Below are positions 16,491 through 25,592 of a stretch of DNA of 54,694 bases, one piece after another (the first letter of the stretch is position 1; every line of letters starts with the position of its first letter). Source of the DNA: Halobacteriales archaeon QH_6_64_20 (GTDB taxonomy: Archaea; Halobacteriota; Halobacteria; Halobacteriales; Halococcaceae); the NCBI GenBank assembly GCA_003021235.1, contig PXQR01000018.1, forward strand, positions 1 through 54,694, read 5' to 3'. Position numbers and translations under genes: made by a program. Below the pieces are notes generated by a model that was given only the letters and a program-made list of their open reading frames with translations, made no database searches and was not told the DNA's origin.

Positions 16491-19400
16491 GTGACCGCGG
16501 GCGAACCACCCTTCTCCGACGGGATCGACATCGATGCCCAAGCCCGAGCCGATCCGGCCCCGACCGATCGATCGGCGGCCGCCGCCGATTCCGTGACCTC
16601 CTCCGAGTCGGGTTCGACAGGCAACGACCGGGGGGTTAGTCCCACGGGGATCGGCGAGTTCGTTCGTCTCAACGGCTGTCCACAGTACCACGACTACGAG
16701 TTCACCCCCGGTGCCAAGGAGGCAGAACGCGAGCGCAAGGACTGGCGCGAAGCGTTCGAGCCCTTGAGCCCGCTGCTCGCCGTCGAAGGCGAGGTCTTCG
16801 AGCGCGATCGCAAGGACCGCCTGACGGCCGGCGCACACGACCTGATCGATCACACCGACTGTGAGGACCTCGACGGGACGGTCGCCTCGTTGCGCGACGT
16901 CGTCGATCGGGTTCGCTCGCGGCTTCCCGGGAGCGCGCCGATCGTGACCACACAGACGTATCTCGAAGGGGAAATCGGCGCGTGGGCGGTCGCGGGCAAC
17001 GCCGACTTTCTACTCTTTTGGCCGACCCCACGAGGGATTCACATCCGGGTGCTCGACGCGAAGGCCGCTCACGAACAGAAGACCTATCAGCAGGTCCAGA
17101 TCGCGACCTATACGCTCTTGCTCCGCGATCACCTCGCGGACCTCGACCTCTCCTGTGAGGTGAAGGTCTCGGGCGGTGTGTTGACTAGGGAAAACGAGAT
17201 CGACGCCGTGACGTCCGACTCGCTTCCGGAGTTCGACCTCTCGCCGCGCGAGACCGACGTGCGACGCCTGCTGGCCGAAGACGGAGTCTTCGAGCGGCTC
17301 GGCGAGCGCGAACCGGACTACCAGTTGGGGCCGAAATGTCAGGGCTGTACGTACAAGGAAGCGTGTTACACCGACGCGATCGAAGGCCAGCACGTCGCCC
17401 TTCTCGGACTGACCCGCGGCGAGCAGGCGACACTCGCCGACGAAGGTATCGAGACGATCGCCGAGGTCGCCTCGCTGTGTCACCCGCCCGAAGACCCGCG
17501 ACCGTACGACTACGACCGCCCCGAACCCGCCCCCGAACGCCGCGCTACCTATCGACGCCTCGTCGCCGAACCCGGCCTCGGCGAGCGCCTCCCGGCATAT
17601 ATCCAGCGCGCCCAGGCTATGCTCGGCCGGTTCGATCCCGACCATCTCTACGGTCGGGCCGAACACGAAGCGCCCTGGCTGTTAGGTGCCGGCGACGGCA
17701 CGCTCCCGGCGGACGACCCGCCCTACGACGCCGAGTTGCCGATCGAGCGTCGGTCGTTGATCCGTGTCTACCCCCACATCGTCTACGACCACCGCCGCGA
17801 CCGGATCGCGATGGCGAGCGCCTACGTCACGAGTTCGTTGCACAACGACGAGGGGCATACTCCTATCCAGGTGGCCGAACTCTCCCGAAGCGTCCCCGAC
17901 GATCCCGACGAGGCGAGCGAGGTCGAAGCCGCGCTCCTCGAATCGTTTCTCGAAGAGGCGTTCGACGCGATCCGTACCGTCGCTGTCCGGACTGGACTGT
18001 TCGAGGAAGCGCCGCTTCACTGGTATTTCTACGCCGACTCCGAGCGCGAGGCACTGGTCGACGCGGCCAAACGCCACCCCGACGCGGCGGGCGTAGCCGC
18101 GTTGCGTGACCTGCTGGGGCTTCGCGGCGCGATCGCCGACGACCGCGAGCACGGCGAAACCGAAGGGGGGAGCGAACTCAGTGGGTCCGACGGGTTCGAC
18201 GGGAACGGGACAGGTGGTCGAACACACGTCGAGAACGGGACACCGAAATCGAGCGCCGGCGACCAGCCGATGGTATCGGTCGTCGAGCGCGAGTTCACGG
18301 CTCGGAAAGCCCCCAAGGTGCCGAACACCGGCCTGGTCGCGGCGATCGATCAGCTGACTCCTACCGAGGACGCAATCGGACCGGGTGACTGGATATACAC
18401 CCGGAGTGATGGCGAGCGGGCGGACCTGCGCGACGCGTTTCGCTACCGGCTGTTCGACTTCGAAGTTCCCTACCGCGATCGTGACCGCGACGGGGGGACC
18501 GAATCGAGCGAGTCCGGCCCGGAGTTGCTCTGCGATCCCGCCGAGGCCGACGGCTACTACCCCTCGCGGGTGCGCCGCGGTGCCGGGATCCCCTTGGAGT
18601 ACGTCTGGGCGGCGACCGGCCGGCTCACCGACGACGTGATCGAACGGATCACGAGCGGGGAGGGCCACGGTCCGGTCGAGCCCTTCCGGTGGATCGACAC
18701 GGCCCAAGAAACCCGCATCGCACGCGAGGACGTAGAACAGCTCGGCAAGACCCTCGCGGCCGGCGTCGCCCACGTCGAGCGCGGTTTGCGGTATCGAAGC
18801 ACCGACGTCACCGAGCGAAAGCGTCCGATCGACCTGGGTTCGTTGGAGGACTTCTCGCTCGGGACGGCGGACGTCTCCCGCACGGCGCGTGAGTTCCTCG
18901 ATCTCGAATACGCCACCGACCGACGCGAGACGCTTTCGCAGTACGCGCTCCCGGTCGTCCAGCGGATCAGAACGGGAGAGTCGGTCCCGGTCGTCGTCGA
19001 ACGGGTCACCGAACACGATGGCGACCTCCGGGTCGAGGGTCGTCTGCCCTACGACGGCTTGTTCGACGACGGCGGCCGGGTCGCGCGCTCGTGTCGCGTG
19101 AAGGGAGCCGACGGTTCGGGCGGCGGGAGTTGGATGGTGGCGAACGAACTCGATCGGGCCGGCGACCCCGTGGGTAGCACCGGCCCACACGCGATCGAAC
19201 ACGGCGTTCCCGTCACCGTCGAGCACATCGACCTCGATACCCGCGAGATCGCTTTCAGCGCGAGCGGGGCCTTCCACCGGAATCGGCGCTACGAGACCTG
19301 GCATCGCGGCTGGACAGCCGACCCGACCGAGGCCGACGATTATACCGTTCCGTTCACCGAAGAGGACGTGTTCGTCCTCGATCCGGGAACCGACGACATC

Positions 19401-21227
19401 AACGGTCAACGGGCGTTCGACGCGCTCTCGGGGGCCGGCACCGACGCGAACGTACTCGGAAACCTGCTCGACGACCTCGCTGCCGGCTCCCTACGAGCAC
19501 CGACGATCGATACCGTGGATCGAAACGCGGTCGAGGCCTTTCTCGACTGGCTCGATCGTTCCCCGGGTCTGTCGCCGAACGCCGAACAGGCCGAATTCAT
19601 CCGCGAAACGGACGGACAGGTCAGTCTGCTCCAGGGCCCGCCGGGGACCGGCAAGACCGGCGGCGCGCTCTCCGTTGCGATCCTCTCGCGCGTGCTCGCG
19701 TTCGAGGCTTCGAACACGCCGTTTGCGGGCGTGGTCGTCGGCGAGTCGCACAAGGCCGTCGACGAGGCCGCCGCCGCCGTCGCGAGCGGGTACGAACGCC
19801 ATCAAGCCGACCCCGACGCGCCCGGTTCGCTGGACGGGCTCGAACTCGTCCGCCTCCGCGAGGAAGCACCGGGCGAGGGCGACTCGCCGATCGAGTTCCT
19901 CGACTACCATGCCGACCCCGGCCGAGTCGAGGAACTGGCCGGCCGACTGTTGAGCGCCCAACGCGGTCCCCAGCGAACGCTCGGTACCCTCGGCGATCTC
20001 GGGACGCCCGGCACGTCCGGCGGCTCTCCCGACTCGGGGACATCCGACGATCCCGTGCTCGTGTTCGCGACGCCCGGCCGGCTCTACGGTCTCGTGAAAG
20101 CGATCGGTCGGGCCGCACGCGACGTCTCGGCCGAGACCCTGTTCGAGGAGGGCAGGTCCTTTTTCGATCTGCTCGCGATCGACGAGGCGAGCATGATGCG
20201 CCTGCCGAGTTTTCTACTGTGTGGCGCGTTCGTCCACGACGACGCCCAGATCCTCGTCGCGGGCGACCACCGACAGATGCCCCCCGTACGAGTTCACGAG
20301 TGGGACCGGGAGGACCGCCGGACGATCGAGGAGTTCGCCCCGTACTGCTCGGCGCTCGACTTCTGTCGGTTGCTGCGGGGCGAGACGGTCGCCGGCGTCG
20401 ACACCGAGGATTTGACTATCGGGCGCGACGCGGACCTGCCGGTGACCCGTCTCGAAGAGACCTACCGGTGTCACGAGACGGTCGCGGACTTCCTCGCCGA
20501 ACACGTCTACCGCCACGACGGGATTTCCTACCGATCGGCGATCGACGACACCCTCGACGCAGTGGGGGAGACCGACGCGCTCGAAGCGGTGCTCGACGAC
20601 ACCCCCCTGGTGCTCGTGCTCCACGAAGAGAGTGCGAGCCAGCAGGTAAATCCTACAGAAGCGGAACTGACCGCGGCGATCGCCGCCGGCCTCGACGAGG
20701 TCGGCGTCGTTACCCCACATAACGCCCAAAAAGGGCTGTTGGGCTCGCGACTCGACGACGGGACCGAGGTCGATACGGTCGAGCGCTTCCAGGGGGGAGA
20801 ACGCGAGTCGATCGTGGTCTCTGCGACCGCGAGCGATCCCGATTTCCTCGAAGCCGAGCGCGACTTCATCCTCAATCCCAACCGTCTCACCGTGGCGATG
20901 AGCCGAATGCAACGCAAACTCGTCGTCGTCGCGAGTAAATCGGTCTTCGAGGTCGTCCCCCCCGATACCGACGGCTACGAGCGCGCGCGCCTGTGGAAGG
21001 GACTGTACGAGGACTTGAAAGTGCTCGATCGCGATCCCGAGTGGCACGGCACGGTCAGGGAGTTCGTCGGCGACGAGTGCGGTGTTCCCGGCGGCGACCC
21101 TGAGTCCGGTACCGACACTGACGAGGAATCCAGCGCGATTGCGACCGGTGTCGATGGCCGAATCGGCGTCGAGGTCTACTCGCTCGATGGTGTCCGGTCA
21201 ATCGAAGGCGACGAACACGACGGATAA
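16491..21227 (+). CDS. Dna2-like Fe-S nuclease / superfamily 1 helicase
   Basis: A 1578-residue protein combining a RecB/Cas4-type nuclease and an SF1B helicase, the Dna2 architecture used in DNA end resection and flap processing. Four cysteines (C63, C283, C286, C292; pattern C-Xn-C-X2-C-X5-C) form the Fe-S staple around the nuclease (NADFLLFWPTP, LDAKAAHEQKTYQQVQIATY). The helicase motifs are Walker A QGPPGTGKTGG (about 1049-1056), motif II AIDEASMM (D1231/E1232), motif III AGDHRQMPP, motif IV EETYRCHETV, motif V VERFQGGERES and motif VI TVAMSRMQRK. The central region of about 650 residues contains an acidic low-complexity linker. The start is GTG with a well-placed TATA box. The Asp/Glu-rich C-terminal tail (about 1530-1578) looks disordered. 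Confidence 0.92.
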   Translation: MTAGEPPFSDGIDIDAQARADPAPTDRSAAAADSVTSSESGSTGNDRGVSPTGIGEFVRLNGCPQYHDYEFTPGAKEAERERKDWREAFEPLSPLLAVEGEVFERDRKDRLTAGAHDLIDHTDCEDLDGTVASLRDVVDRVRSRLPGSAPIVTTQTYLEGEIGAWAVAGNADFLLFWPTPRGIHIRVLDAKAAHEQKTYQQVQIATYTLLLRDHLADLDLSCEVKVSGGVLTRENEIDAVTSDSLPEFDLSPRETDVRRLLAEDGVFERLGEREPDYQLGPKCQGCTYKEACYTDAIEGQHVALLGLTRGEQATLADEGIETIAEVASLCHPPEDPRPYDYDRPEPAPERRATYRRLVAEPGLGERLPAYIQRAQAMLGRFDPDHLYGRAEHEAPWLLGAGDGTLPADDPPYDAELPIERRSLIRVYPHIVYDHRRDRIAMASAYVTSSLHNDEGHTPIQVAELSRSVPDDPDEASEVEAALLESFLEEAFDAIRTVAVRTGLFEEAPLHWYFYADSEREALVDAAKRHPDAAGVAALRDLLGLRGAIADDREHGETEGGSELSGSDGFDGNGTGGRTHVENGTPKSSAGDQPMVSVVEREFTARKAPKVPNTGLVAAIDQLTPTEDAIGPGDWIYTRSDGERADLRDAFRYRLFDFEVPYRDRDRDGGTESSESGPELLCDPAEADGYYPSRVRRGAGIPLEYVWAATGRLTDDVIERITSGEGHGPVEPFRWIDTAQETRIAREDVEQLGKTLAAGVAHVERGLRYRSTDVTERKRPIDLGSLEDFSLGTADVSRTAREFLDLEYATDRRETLSQYALPVVQRIRTGESVPVVVERVTEHDGDLRVEGRLPYDGLFDDGGRVARSCRVKGADGSGGGSWMVANELDRAGDPVGSTGPHAIEHGVPVTVEHIDLDTREIAFSASGAFHRNRRYETWHRGWTADPTEADDYTVPFTEEDVFVLDPGTDDINGQRAFDALSGAGTDANVLGNLLDDLAAGSLRAPTIDTVDRNAVEAFLDWLDRSPGLSPNAEQAEFIRETDGQVSLLQGPPGTGKTGGALSVAILSRVLAFEASNTPFAGVVVGESHKAVDEAAAAVASGYERHQADPDAPGSLDGLELVRLREEAPGEGDSPIEFLDYHADPGRVEELAGRLLSAQRGPQRTLGTLGDLGTPGTSGGSPDSGTSDDPVLVFATPGRLYGLVKAIGRAARDVSAETLFEEGRSFFDLLAIDEASMMRLPSFLLCGAFVHDDAQILVAGDHRQMPPVRVHEWDREDRRTIEEFAPYCSALDFCRLLRGETVAGVDTEDLTIGRDADLPVTRLEETYRCHETVADFLAEHVYRHDGISYRSAIDDTLDAVGETDALEAVLDDTPLVLVLHEESASQQVNPTEAELTAAIAAGLDEVGVVTPHNAQKGLLGSRLDDGTEVDTVERFQGGERESIVVSATASDPDFLEAERDFILNPNRLTVAMSRMQRKLVVVASKSVFEVVPPDTDGYERARLWKGLYEDLKVLDRDPEWHGTVREFVGDECGVPGGDPESGTDTDEESSAIATGVDGRIGVEVYSLDGVRSIEGDEHDG

Positions 21228-21380
21228 TTCGGCATACGGACCGGCATACAGTGCGGTTCGGTGCAGTTTCATCGGGCCCGTGATTAGCTTTCCCATCGCG
21301 TCTCACTGAGGAACACCCGCCGCTGATTCGACACTCTCTCAGTCGAACGGTTTTCGTCCCCTGTCCGCTACGTCGGCTTT

Positions 21381-22053
21381 ATGCGAGTTTCGACCGCCGT
21401 TCGTGACAACCTGCTCGCCGGCTTGGTGCTCGTTGCGCCGCTCGTCGTCACCGTCTTCGCTCTCAGGATCCTCTTCGGCTGGGTGAGCGCGGCGATCGAC
21501 CCGATCGTCACGGGCACGCGGCTCGCGAGCTACACCGCGAACATCGAGATCCTCGCCCAGGTGCTGGCGGTCGTCGCGATCGTCGCCCTCCTCGCCCTCC
21601 TGGGCTACATCGCGCGCTGGAGCGTCGGTGATCGCGCCCTCGGAGGGCTCGGCCGCCTCGTGAACTTCCTTCCATCAGTTAGGACGATCTATTCGAGCAC
21701 TCGCCAGGTCGCGAACGCCCTCGTCGAACGCAACAACCGGTACGAAAGCGTCGCGCTCGTCGAGTACCGTGAGGGGTACTCGGTACTCGGCTTCGTGACC
21801 GGCGACGTTCCCGGACTAATGCAAGCCACCCTCGACGAACCGGCCTACACTGGTTTTCGTGCCCAACAGCCCGAACCCGACTGGCGAGCGATTGCTCTTG
21901 GTCCCCGAATCACGGGTCCAGGAGATCGACATGAGCGTCCGCCGAGGGATCAGGACCCTCGTGACTACCGGGATCGCCGCCGAGGAAACCGGTCTCCCGC
22001 GCCGGGACGAGACAGCAGAGGGTGATGGGGATCGGGTACCGACCGCTTCGTAG
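21381..22053 (+). pseudogene. DUF502 membrane protein gene with a one-base frameshift
   Basis: The N-terminal 158 residues are a normal DUF502 protein: two membrane helices (LLAGLVLVAPLVVTVFALRI and ILAQVLAVVAIVALLALLGY), then the family segment NFLPSVRTIYSSTRQV and VALVEYREGYSVLGFVTGD. At 21851-21854 the sequence ACTGGTTTT carries one G more than the family expects. Removing it restores YTVFVPNSPNPTGERLLLVP and VRRGIRTLVTTGIAAEE in the frame ending at 22053. As given, translation runs into an Arg-rich tail stopping at 22025. The cause may be a true inactivating insertion or a base-calling error. The role of the family is unknown. Confidence 0.75.
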
Positions 22054-22112
22054 GGCTTTCCGTCCACGACGGGTTCCGCTCCCCCGAGTCCTCCGTATTC
22101 CGTGTCGATAGC

Positions 22113-22811
22113 TCAGCCGGACACCCGCTCGTCGATCGCCAGTTCGATCCCGAACCCGATGATCACGGAGCCGGCGGCCCACCGGATCGCATCGGTAACT
22201 CGCGGACGGTTCGTGAGCACGGCCTTCACTCGGCTCGACACGAGCGCGAGCGTGCCTAGATAGCACATCGTGAGCACGGTGAAGGTGACGCCGAGCAACG
22301 ACATGTCGAGCCACGCGCCGGCACCGGGGGTAACGAACTGCGGGAGGAAGGCGAGAAAGAAGACCGCGACCTTCGGGTTGAGGACGTTGATAACCACGCC
22401 GCGCCGGTAGCTCTCTACGGTGTCCACGTCGGTGCTAATCTCGCCACCGACACCGCCGCCGCTATCGGCCTCAGCGTCGGTGTCGGCGTCGTCCACCTGG
22501 AGGTCGAAGTCCTCCTTGTGCCGGATGGTCTGCACGCCGAGATAGAGGAGGTACAGCGCCCCGGCGTACTTCACGACCGTGTAGGCGAGCGCCGACGTTC
22601 GGAGGATCGCAGACAGACCGAGCACGGCGGCGGTCGTATGGACTAAGATGCCGGTAGAGGTGCCGAGCGCCGATGCGAGACCGTTTCGCTGGCCGCCGCC
22701 GATACTCCGCGTGAGCACGTAGAGCGAATCCGGTCCCGGCGCGAGGATGAGCGCGATCGAGGCCGGGACGAACACCGCGAGCGTCGAGAGCCCGATGTCG
22801 ATGCTGACCAT
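22113..22811 (-). CDS. LysE/RhtB-family amino-acid exporter
   Basis: A 232-residue membrane exporter with about six helices. Family features are the N-terminal IALILAPGPDSLYVLTRSIGGG motif, the GxxxG-type segment AGALYLLYLGVQTIRH, and VVINVLNPKVAVFFLAFLPQF in the second half. A cytoplasmic acidic loop (about residues 100-125, DDADTDAEADSGGGVGG) separates the two halves and looks like a haloarchaeal insertion. It exports amino acids or related compounds by exchange with protons or sodium. It converges with the DUF502 gene. Confidence 0.9.
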   Translation of the reverse strand: MVSIDIGLSTLAVFVPASIALILAPGPDSLYVLTRSIGGGQRNGLASALGTSTGILVHTTAAVLGLSAILRTSALAYTVVKYAGALYLLYLGVQTIRHKEDFDLQVDDADTDAEADSGGGVGGEISTDVDTVESYRRGVVINVLNPKVAVFFLAFLPQFVTPGAGAWLDMSLLGVTFTVLTMCYLGTLALVSSRVKAVLTNRPRVTDAIRWAAGSVIIGFGIELAIDERVSG

Positions 22812-23338
22812 GCGTGTCTATTAGACGGACCGGGAGCGACCGGCATAAATTCGAGCACGAGTCAGGCGACGGCGTTCAATTGAGCGACGAAGACGATCAC
22901 AGACCGCTCCGGGCGGGACTGGAAGGGGCCGGGCGTTCACGGGCGCGAAGCGCCCGTTAGCTCGGGAGAGCTTCGCTCTCCCGTAGGTCGACGACCCCGG
23001 CGAAGTAAGCACCGTAGTCGAACGAGTATTGCGAGTGAGACGAGGCGCGCAGCGAGCCGCGGGAGGCGAGCGACCGGGGGCTTCCTAGACTGTCCTGGCG
23101 GCTCCTTTTCGGGAAACTGCTGAACTAAGCACTACTGCACGACGATCCGACGTGCTTAACAGCACTCATCGAACTAGTACGGATAGACTCGCCCGGTACG
23201 GGCACCGGCGGGCACCCGTCCGCGTCGGAATCGACGCCACCGATCGTAGCGGCCGGCGCGCACGGGCCGGAATGTGGCCTTCGAGGACCGAACGCCGGCC
23301 GTCCGGAGGCTGAACCACGAAACGCCCGAAGGACAACT
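22812..23338. other. Long intergenic region before rpl15e
   Basis: About 530 bases without a credible gene. It contains a GC-rich structured element at 22916-23095 (listed separately), a T-rich stretch at 23104-23110 directly after it, and the unremarkable leader of the L15e gene. Confidence 0.5.
22916..23095. ncRNA. Structured GC-rich intergenic element (candidate RNA or repeat)
   Basis: Two near-perfect hairpins sit side by side: 22939-22957 (stem ACGGGCGC, loop GAA) and 22963-22983 (stem CGGGAGAGC, loop TTC). The outer arms also pair: GGAC at 22916-22919 with GTCC at 23092-23095, and GGAAGGGGCCGG at 22921-22932 with CCGGGGGCTTCC at 23074-23085, leaving a GGG/GGG internal loop. CTCCTTTTC follows at 23102-23110 on the plus strand and could act as a terminator. 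Between the hairpins and the 3' arm there is a purine-rich GAGTGAGACGAGGCG stretch. GC-rich elements of this general style recur in haloarchaeal intergenic regions, so a dispersed repeat is as likely as a structured RNA. Confidence 0.4.
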
Positions 23339-23929
23339 ATGGCACGAAGCGCGTACTCACACATCAGGGAAGCGTGGCAGGACAGTAGCAACGACATGCA
23401 CGACGAACTCCAGTGGCAACGCACCCAGGAGTGGCGTCGCCAGGGCGCGATCGAGCGGATCGAGCGCCCGACCAGGCTCGATAAGGCTCGGGCGCTCGGC
23501 TACAAGGCAAAACAAGGTGTTATCCTCGCCCGGGTCAGCGTCCGGAAGGGTTCGGCGCGAAAGAGCCGTTTTCGGAAGGGTCGCCGGTCGAAACGCCAGG
23601 GCGTCAACCGGGTCACGAGGCGAAAGAACCTCCAGCGCATCGGAGAAGAGCGTGCCTCCCGGAAGTACCGCAACCTCCGCGTGCTCAATAGCTACTGGGT
23701 CGGCGAAGACGGTACCCAGAAGTGGTTCGAGGCGGTCCTGGTCGATCCGAACCACCCCGCGATCGAAAACGACGACGACCTCTCCTGGATCTGTGACGAT
23801 TCGCACAGAGGCCGGGCGTTCCGCGGACTCACGAGCGCCGGCAAGAAGGGTCGTGGCCTCGGCAAGCGCGGCAAGGGCACCGAACACACTCGCCCCAGTG
23901 TCAACAGCGACCGGAACCGCGGGAAGTAA
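23339..23929 (+). CDS. rpl15e: Large ribosomal subunit protein eL15 (L15e)
   Basis: A 196-residue ribosomal protein. The family signatures MARSAYSHIREAW, GYKAKQGVILARVSVRKGS, RVLNSYWVGEDGTQKWFEAVLVDP and SAGKKGRGLGKRGKGTEHTRPS are all present, at full family length. It binds 23S rRNA near the L7Ae/L44e neighbourhood of the large subunit. It is transcribed alone after a long leader region containing the structured element. Its high Lys/Arg content contrasts with the acidic neighbours, as usual for a ribosomal protein. Confidence 0.98.
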   Translation: MARSAYSHIREAWQDSSNDMHDELQWQRTQEWRRQGAIERIERPTRLDKARALGYKAKQGVILARVSVRKGSARKSRFRKGRRSKRQGVNRVTRRKNLQRIGEERASRKYRNLRVLNSYWVGEDGTQKWFEAVLVDPNHPAIENDDDLSWICDDSHRGRAFRGLTSAGKKGRGLGKRGKGTEHTRPSVNSDRNRGK

Positions 23930-24102
23930 CGAGTAGCGGGTAGCGGCGTTGGCTCGGAATTCTCGGCACTTCGCCGAAGGTACGTTGTCTATCAGCCGGT
24001 ATCGTGATCGGCCGCCGCCACGTCTCCGCGACGCTATTGTCGTAGCCGACACCCTCGCGTCGAACGGGTAGGGTTAGGCACGTCGGGCGCACACCATCGG
24101 AC

Positions 24103-24885
24103 ATGGCACTCCGTCACGACTATCACGTTCACTCGAACTACTCCGACGGCCGGCCGCTTCCGTTCATGCTCGCCGCAGCCGAAGAAGCCGGTCTCGATGC
24201 CGTCGGCTTCGCCGATCACTGTAACGTCTCCGATCGCGAGGCGATGATCCGAACGAAACACGAGTACGGCTTCGCCCTCGACAGCACCTACGAGCGCCGG
24301 CGGGAAGCCATCGAGTCGCTTTCGGAGCGATCTGACCTCGCGATCTACGACGCCGTCGAGGTCGACTACGACCCGGCCGACGAGTCCGAGATTCGGGACT
24401 TCCTCGCTACCGCCGAGTTCGACTACGCCATCGGGAGCGTCCACTTCGTCGACGACGTGAGCGTCCAAGCCTCGACGCACTTCGCCGACCGATCCGACGA
24501 CGAACGCGCGTCGGTCGTCGATCGCTACTACGGGAAACTCGTCTCGCTGATCGACTCCGAACTCTTCGAGATCGCCGCCCACCTCGACCTGCCCGAGCGC
24601 ACTCCCGAGTTGCGGGGCTACGCCACCGACGAACACTACGAGGCGGTCGCCGACGCCCTCGAAGCCTCCGTGACCGTCCCGGAACTGAACGCCGGGCGCG
24701 CGCTCGGCGACTACGGCGAGTACCATCCCGCCAACCGCTTTTTCGACCTCCTCCGCGAGCGCTCGATCCCTCTCGTTCCTGGATCGGACTCGCACCGGTC
24801 GAGTCATCTCCGCGACCGGCTTCCGGCGCTCGCCGCCGAGTTCGACGAGCGAGGCCTCGGACCGGCGCGGCTATCCGAAGTTTGA
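24103..24885 (+). CDS. PHP-domain phosphoesterase (histidinol-phosphatase-like)
   Basis: A 260-residue metal-dependent hydrolase of the PHP superfamily. Metal-ligand motifs are DYHVHSNYSDG at the start, FADHCNVSD, the central EVDYDP segment with the conserved Glu, GSVHFVDD, and the C-terminal GSDSHRSSHL. It is about the length of HisJ-type histidinol phosphatases, but the histidine-pathway context is missing, so the substrate is open. It follows L15e by 173 nt on the same strand. Confidence 0.85.
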   Translation: MALRHDYHVHSNYSDGRPLPFMLAAAEEAGLDAVGFADHCNVSDREAMIRTKHEYGFALDSTYERRREAIESLSERSDLAIYDAVEVDYDPADESEIRDFLATAEFDYAIGSVHFVDDVSVQASTHFADRSDDERASVVDRYYGKLVSLIDSELFEIAAHLDLPERTPELRGYATDEHYEAVADALEASVTVPELNAGRALGDYGEYHPANRFFDLLRERSIPLVPGSDSHRSSHLRDRLPALAAEFDERGLGPARLSEV

Positions 24886-25049
24886 GTTCTCGTCCGATCG
24901 TTCGTCGGCACTTCAGACGACGGCCAGCGATCGACGGTCAGCAGTCGACGGCCGGCGACCGAGCCCGGACGTGCTGTCGCATCGCAGTCCTCCATAGCTC
25001 GAAACGTTCGGCATCTACAGCCGAGCGCGAGTTCGCTCCGCGACCGGAC

Positions 25050-25292
25050 TCAGAGTTCGTCGCGCAGACGGACCCCGTCGTCGGAAACCCCGCCCACGGC
25101 GTCGGCGTGGACGGTATAATCGTCCTCGTCGGTGCTTCCCCAGCCGAGACGGGCCGCGATCGATTCCGCCAGATCGGGGTTCGGTTCCACGAAGGCGGTC
25201 TCGTCTTCGACCGTCGTGATCAGTCCGAGCGGCTCGCCGCTCGCGTCGACGACCGTCTTTCCTTCCTCGTCGTCGGTTAGTGTCGGTGTCAT
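25050..25292 (-). CDS. Small PRC-barrel-like protein
   Basis: An 80-residue acidic protein, MTPTLTDDEEGKTVVDASGE then PLGLITTVEDETAFVEPNPD, ending with VRLRDEL. The alternating beta pattern with Gly turns (GKTVVDASGEPLG) is that of a PRC-barrel domain, a small beta barrel found in RimM and in many haloarchaeal stand-alone proteins. The ATG at 25292 is preceded by a TATA-like TAGATATA about 30 nt upstream (25320-25327 on the minus strand). A longer frame to 25526 exists but its extra sequence is not protein-like. Function unknown. Confidence 0.7.
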   Translation of the reverse strand: MTPTLTDDEEGKTVVDASGEPLGLITTVEDETAFVEPNPDLAESIAARLGWGSTDEDDYTVHADAVGGVSDDGVRLRDEL

Positions 25293-25592
25293 CGTCCTTC
25301 CGTTCGGCGCTCCGTTTCCTATATCTACCGCTCGTGTCCGTCCGTGAGGCACAACGATCGGCTCCCACGACCGCCGGCAGACCCCCGATCTCGCGTCAGC
25401 GTTCGTCGGTGCCGCCGGCGACGAAGGGCGCGATGAAGGACTCGATGGGCGAGGCTCACGAGCCGGACACGAGATGAGAACGGTAGTGATTCGCTCGTGA
25501 AGTCGTTTCGAGACGTACGGACGCACTTCTTGGGCTCGAATCCGCCACGGGTCGCTCGCGAAACCCCATCAGAAACCGCAGAGAGCAGGGTC
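25293..25592. other. Intergenic region with a partial copy of the elp3 3' end
   Basis: About 300 bases. The minus strand near 25502-25521 reads CCGTACGTCTCGAAACGACT, almost the same as the last codons of elp3 at 25593-25615 (CCCTACGTCTCGAAGCGACT, coding PYVSKRL). This is a short imperfect direct repeat about 95 nt apart. No other feature is evident besides the promoter of the PRC-barrel gene. Confidence 0.35.

Noticed and set aside
17682-19409. 575-codon antisense frame inside the Dna2-like gene
   Set aside because: High-GC genomes give long antisense frames. The sense frame has all nuclease/helicase motifs; the antisense has none.
25530-25550. GGGCTCGAATCCGCC resembling a tRNA T-arm
   Set aside because: It lacks the GTTC core, and no acceptor, D or anticodon arms can be built around it.
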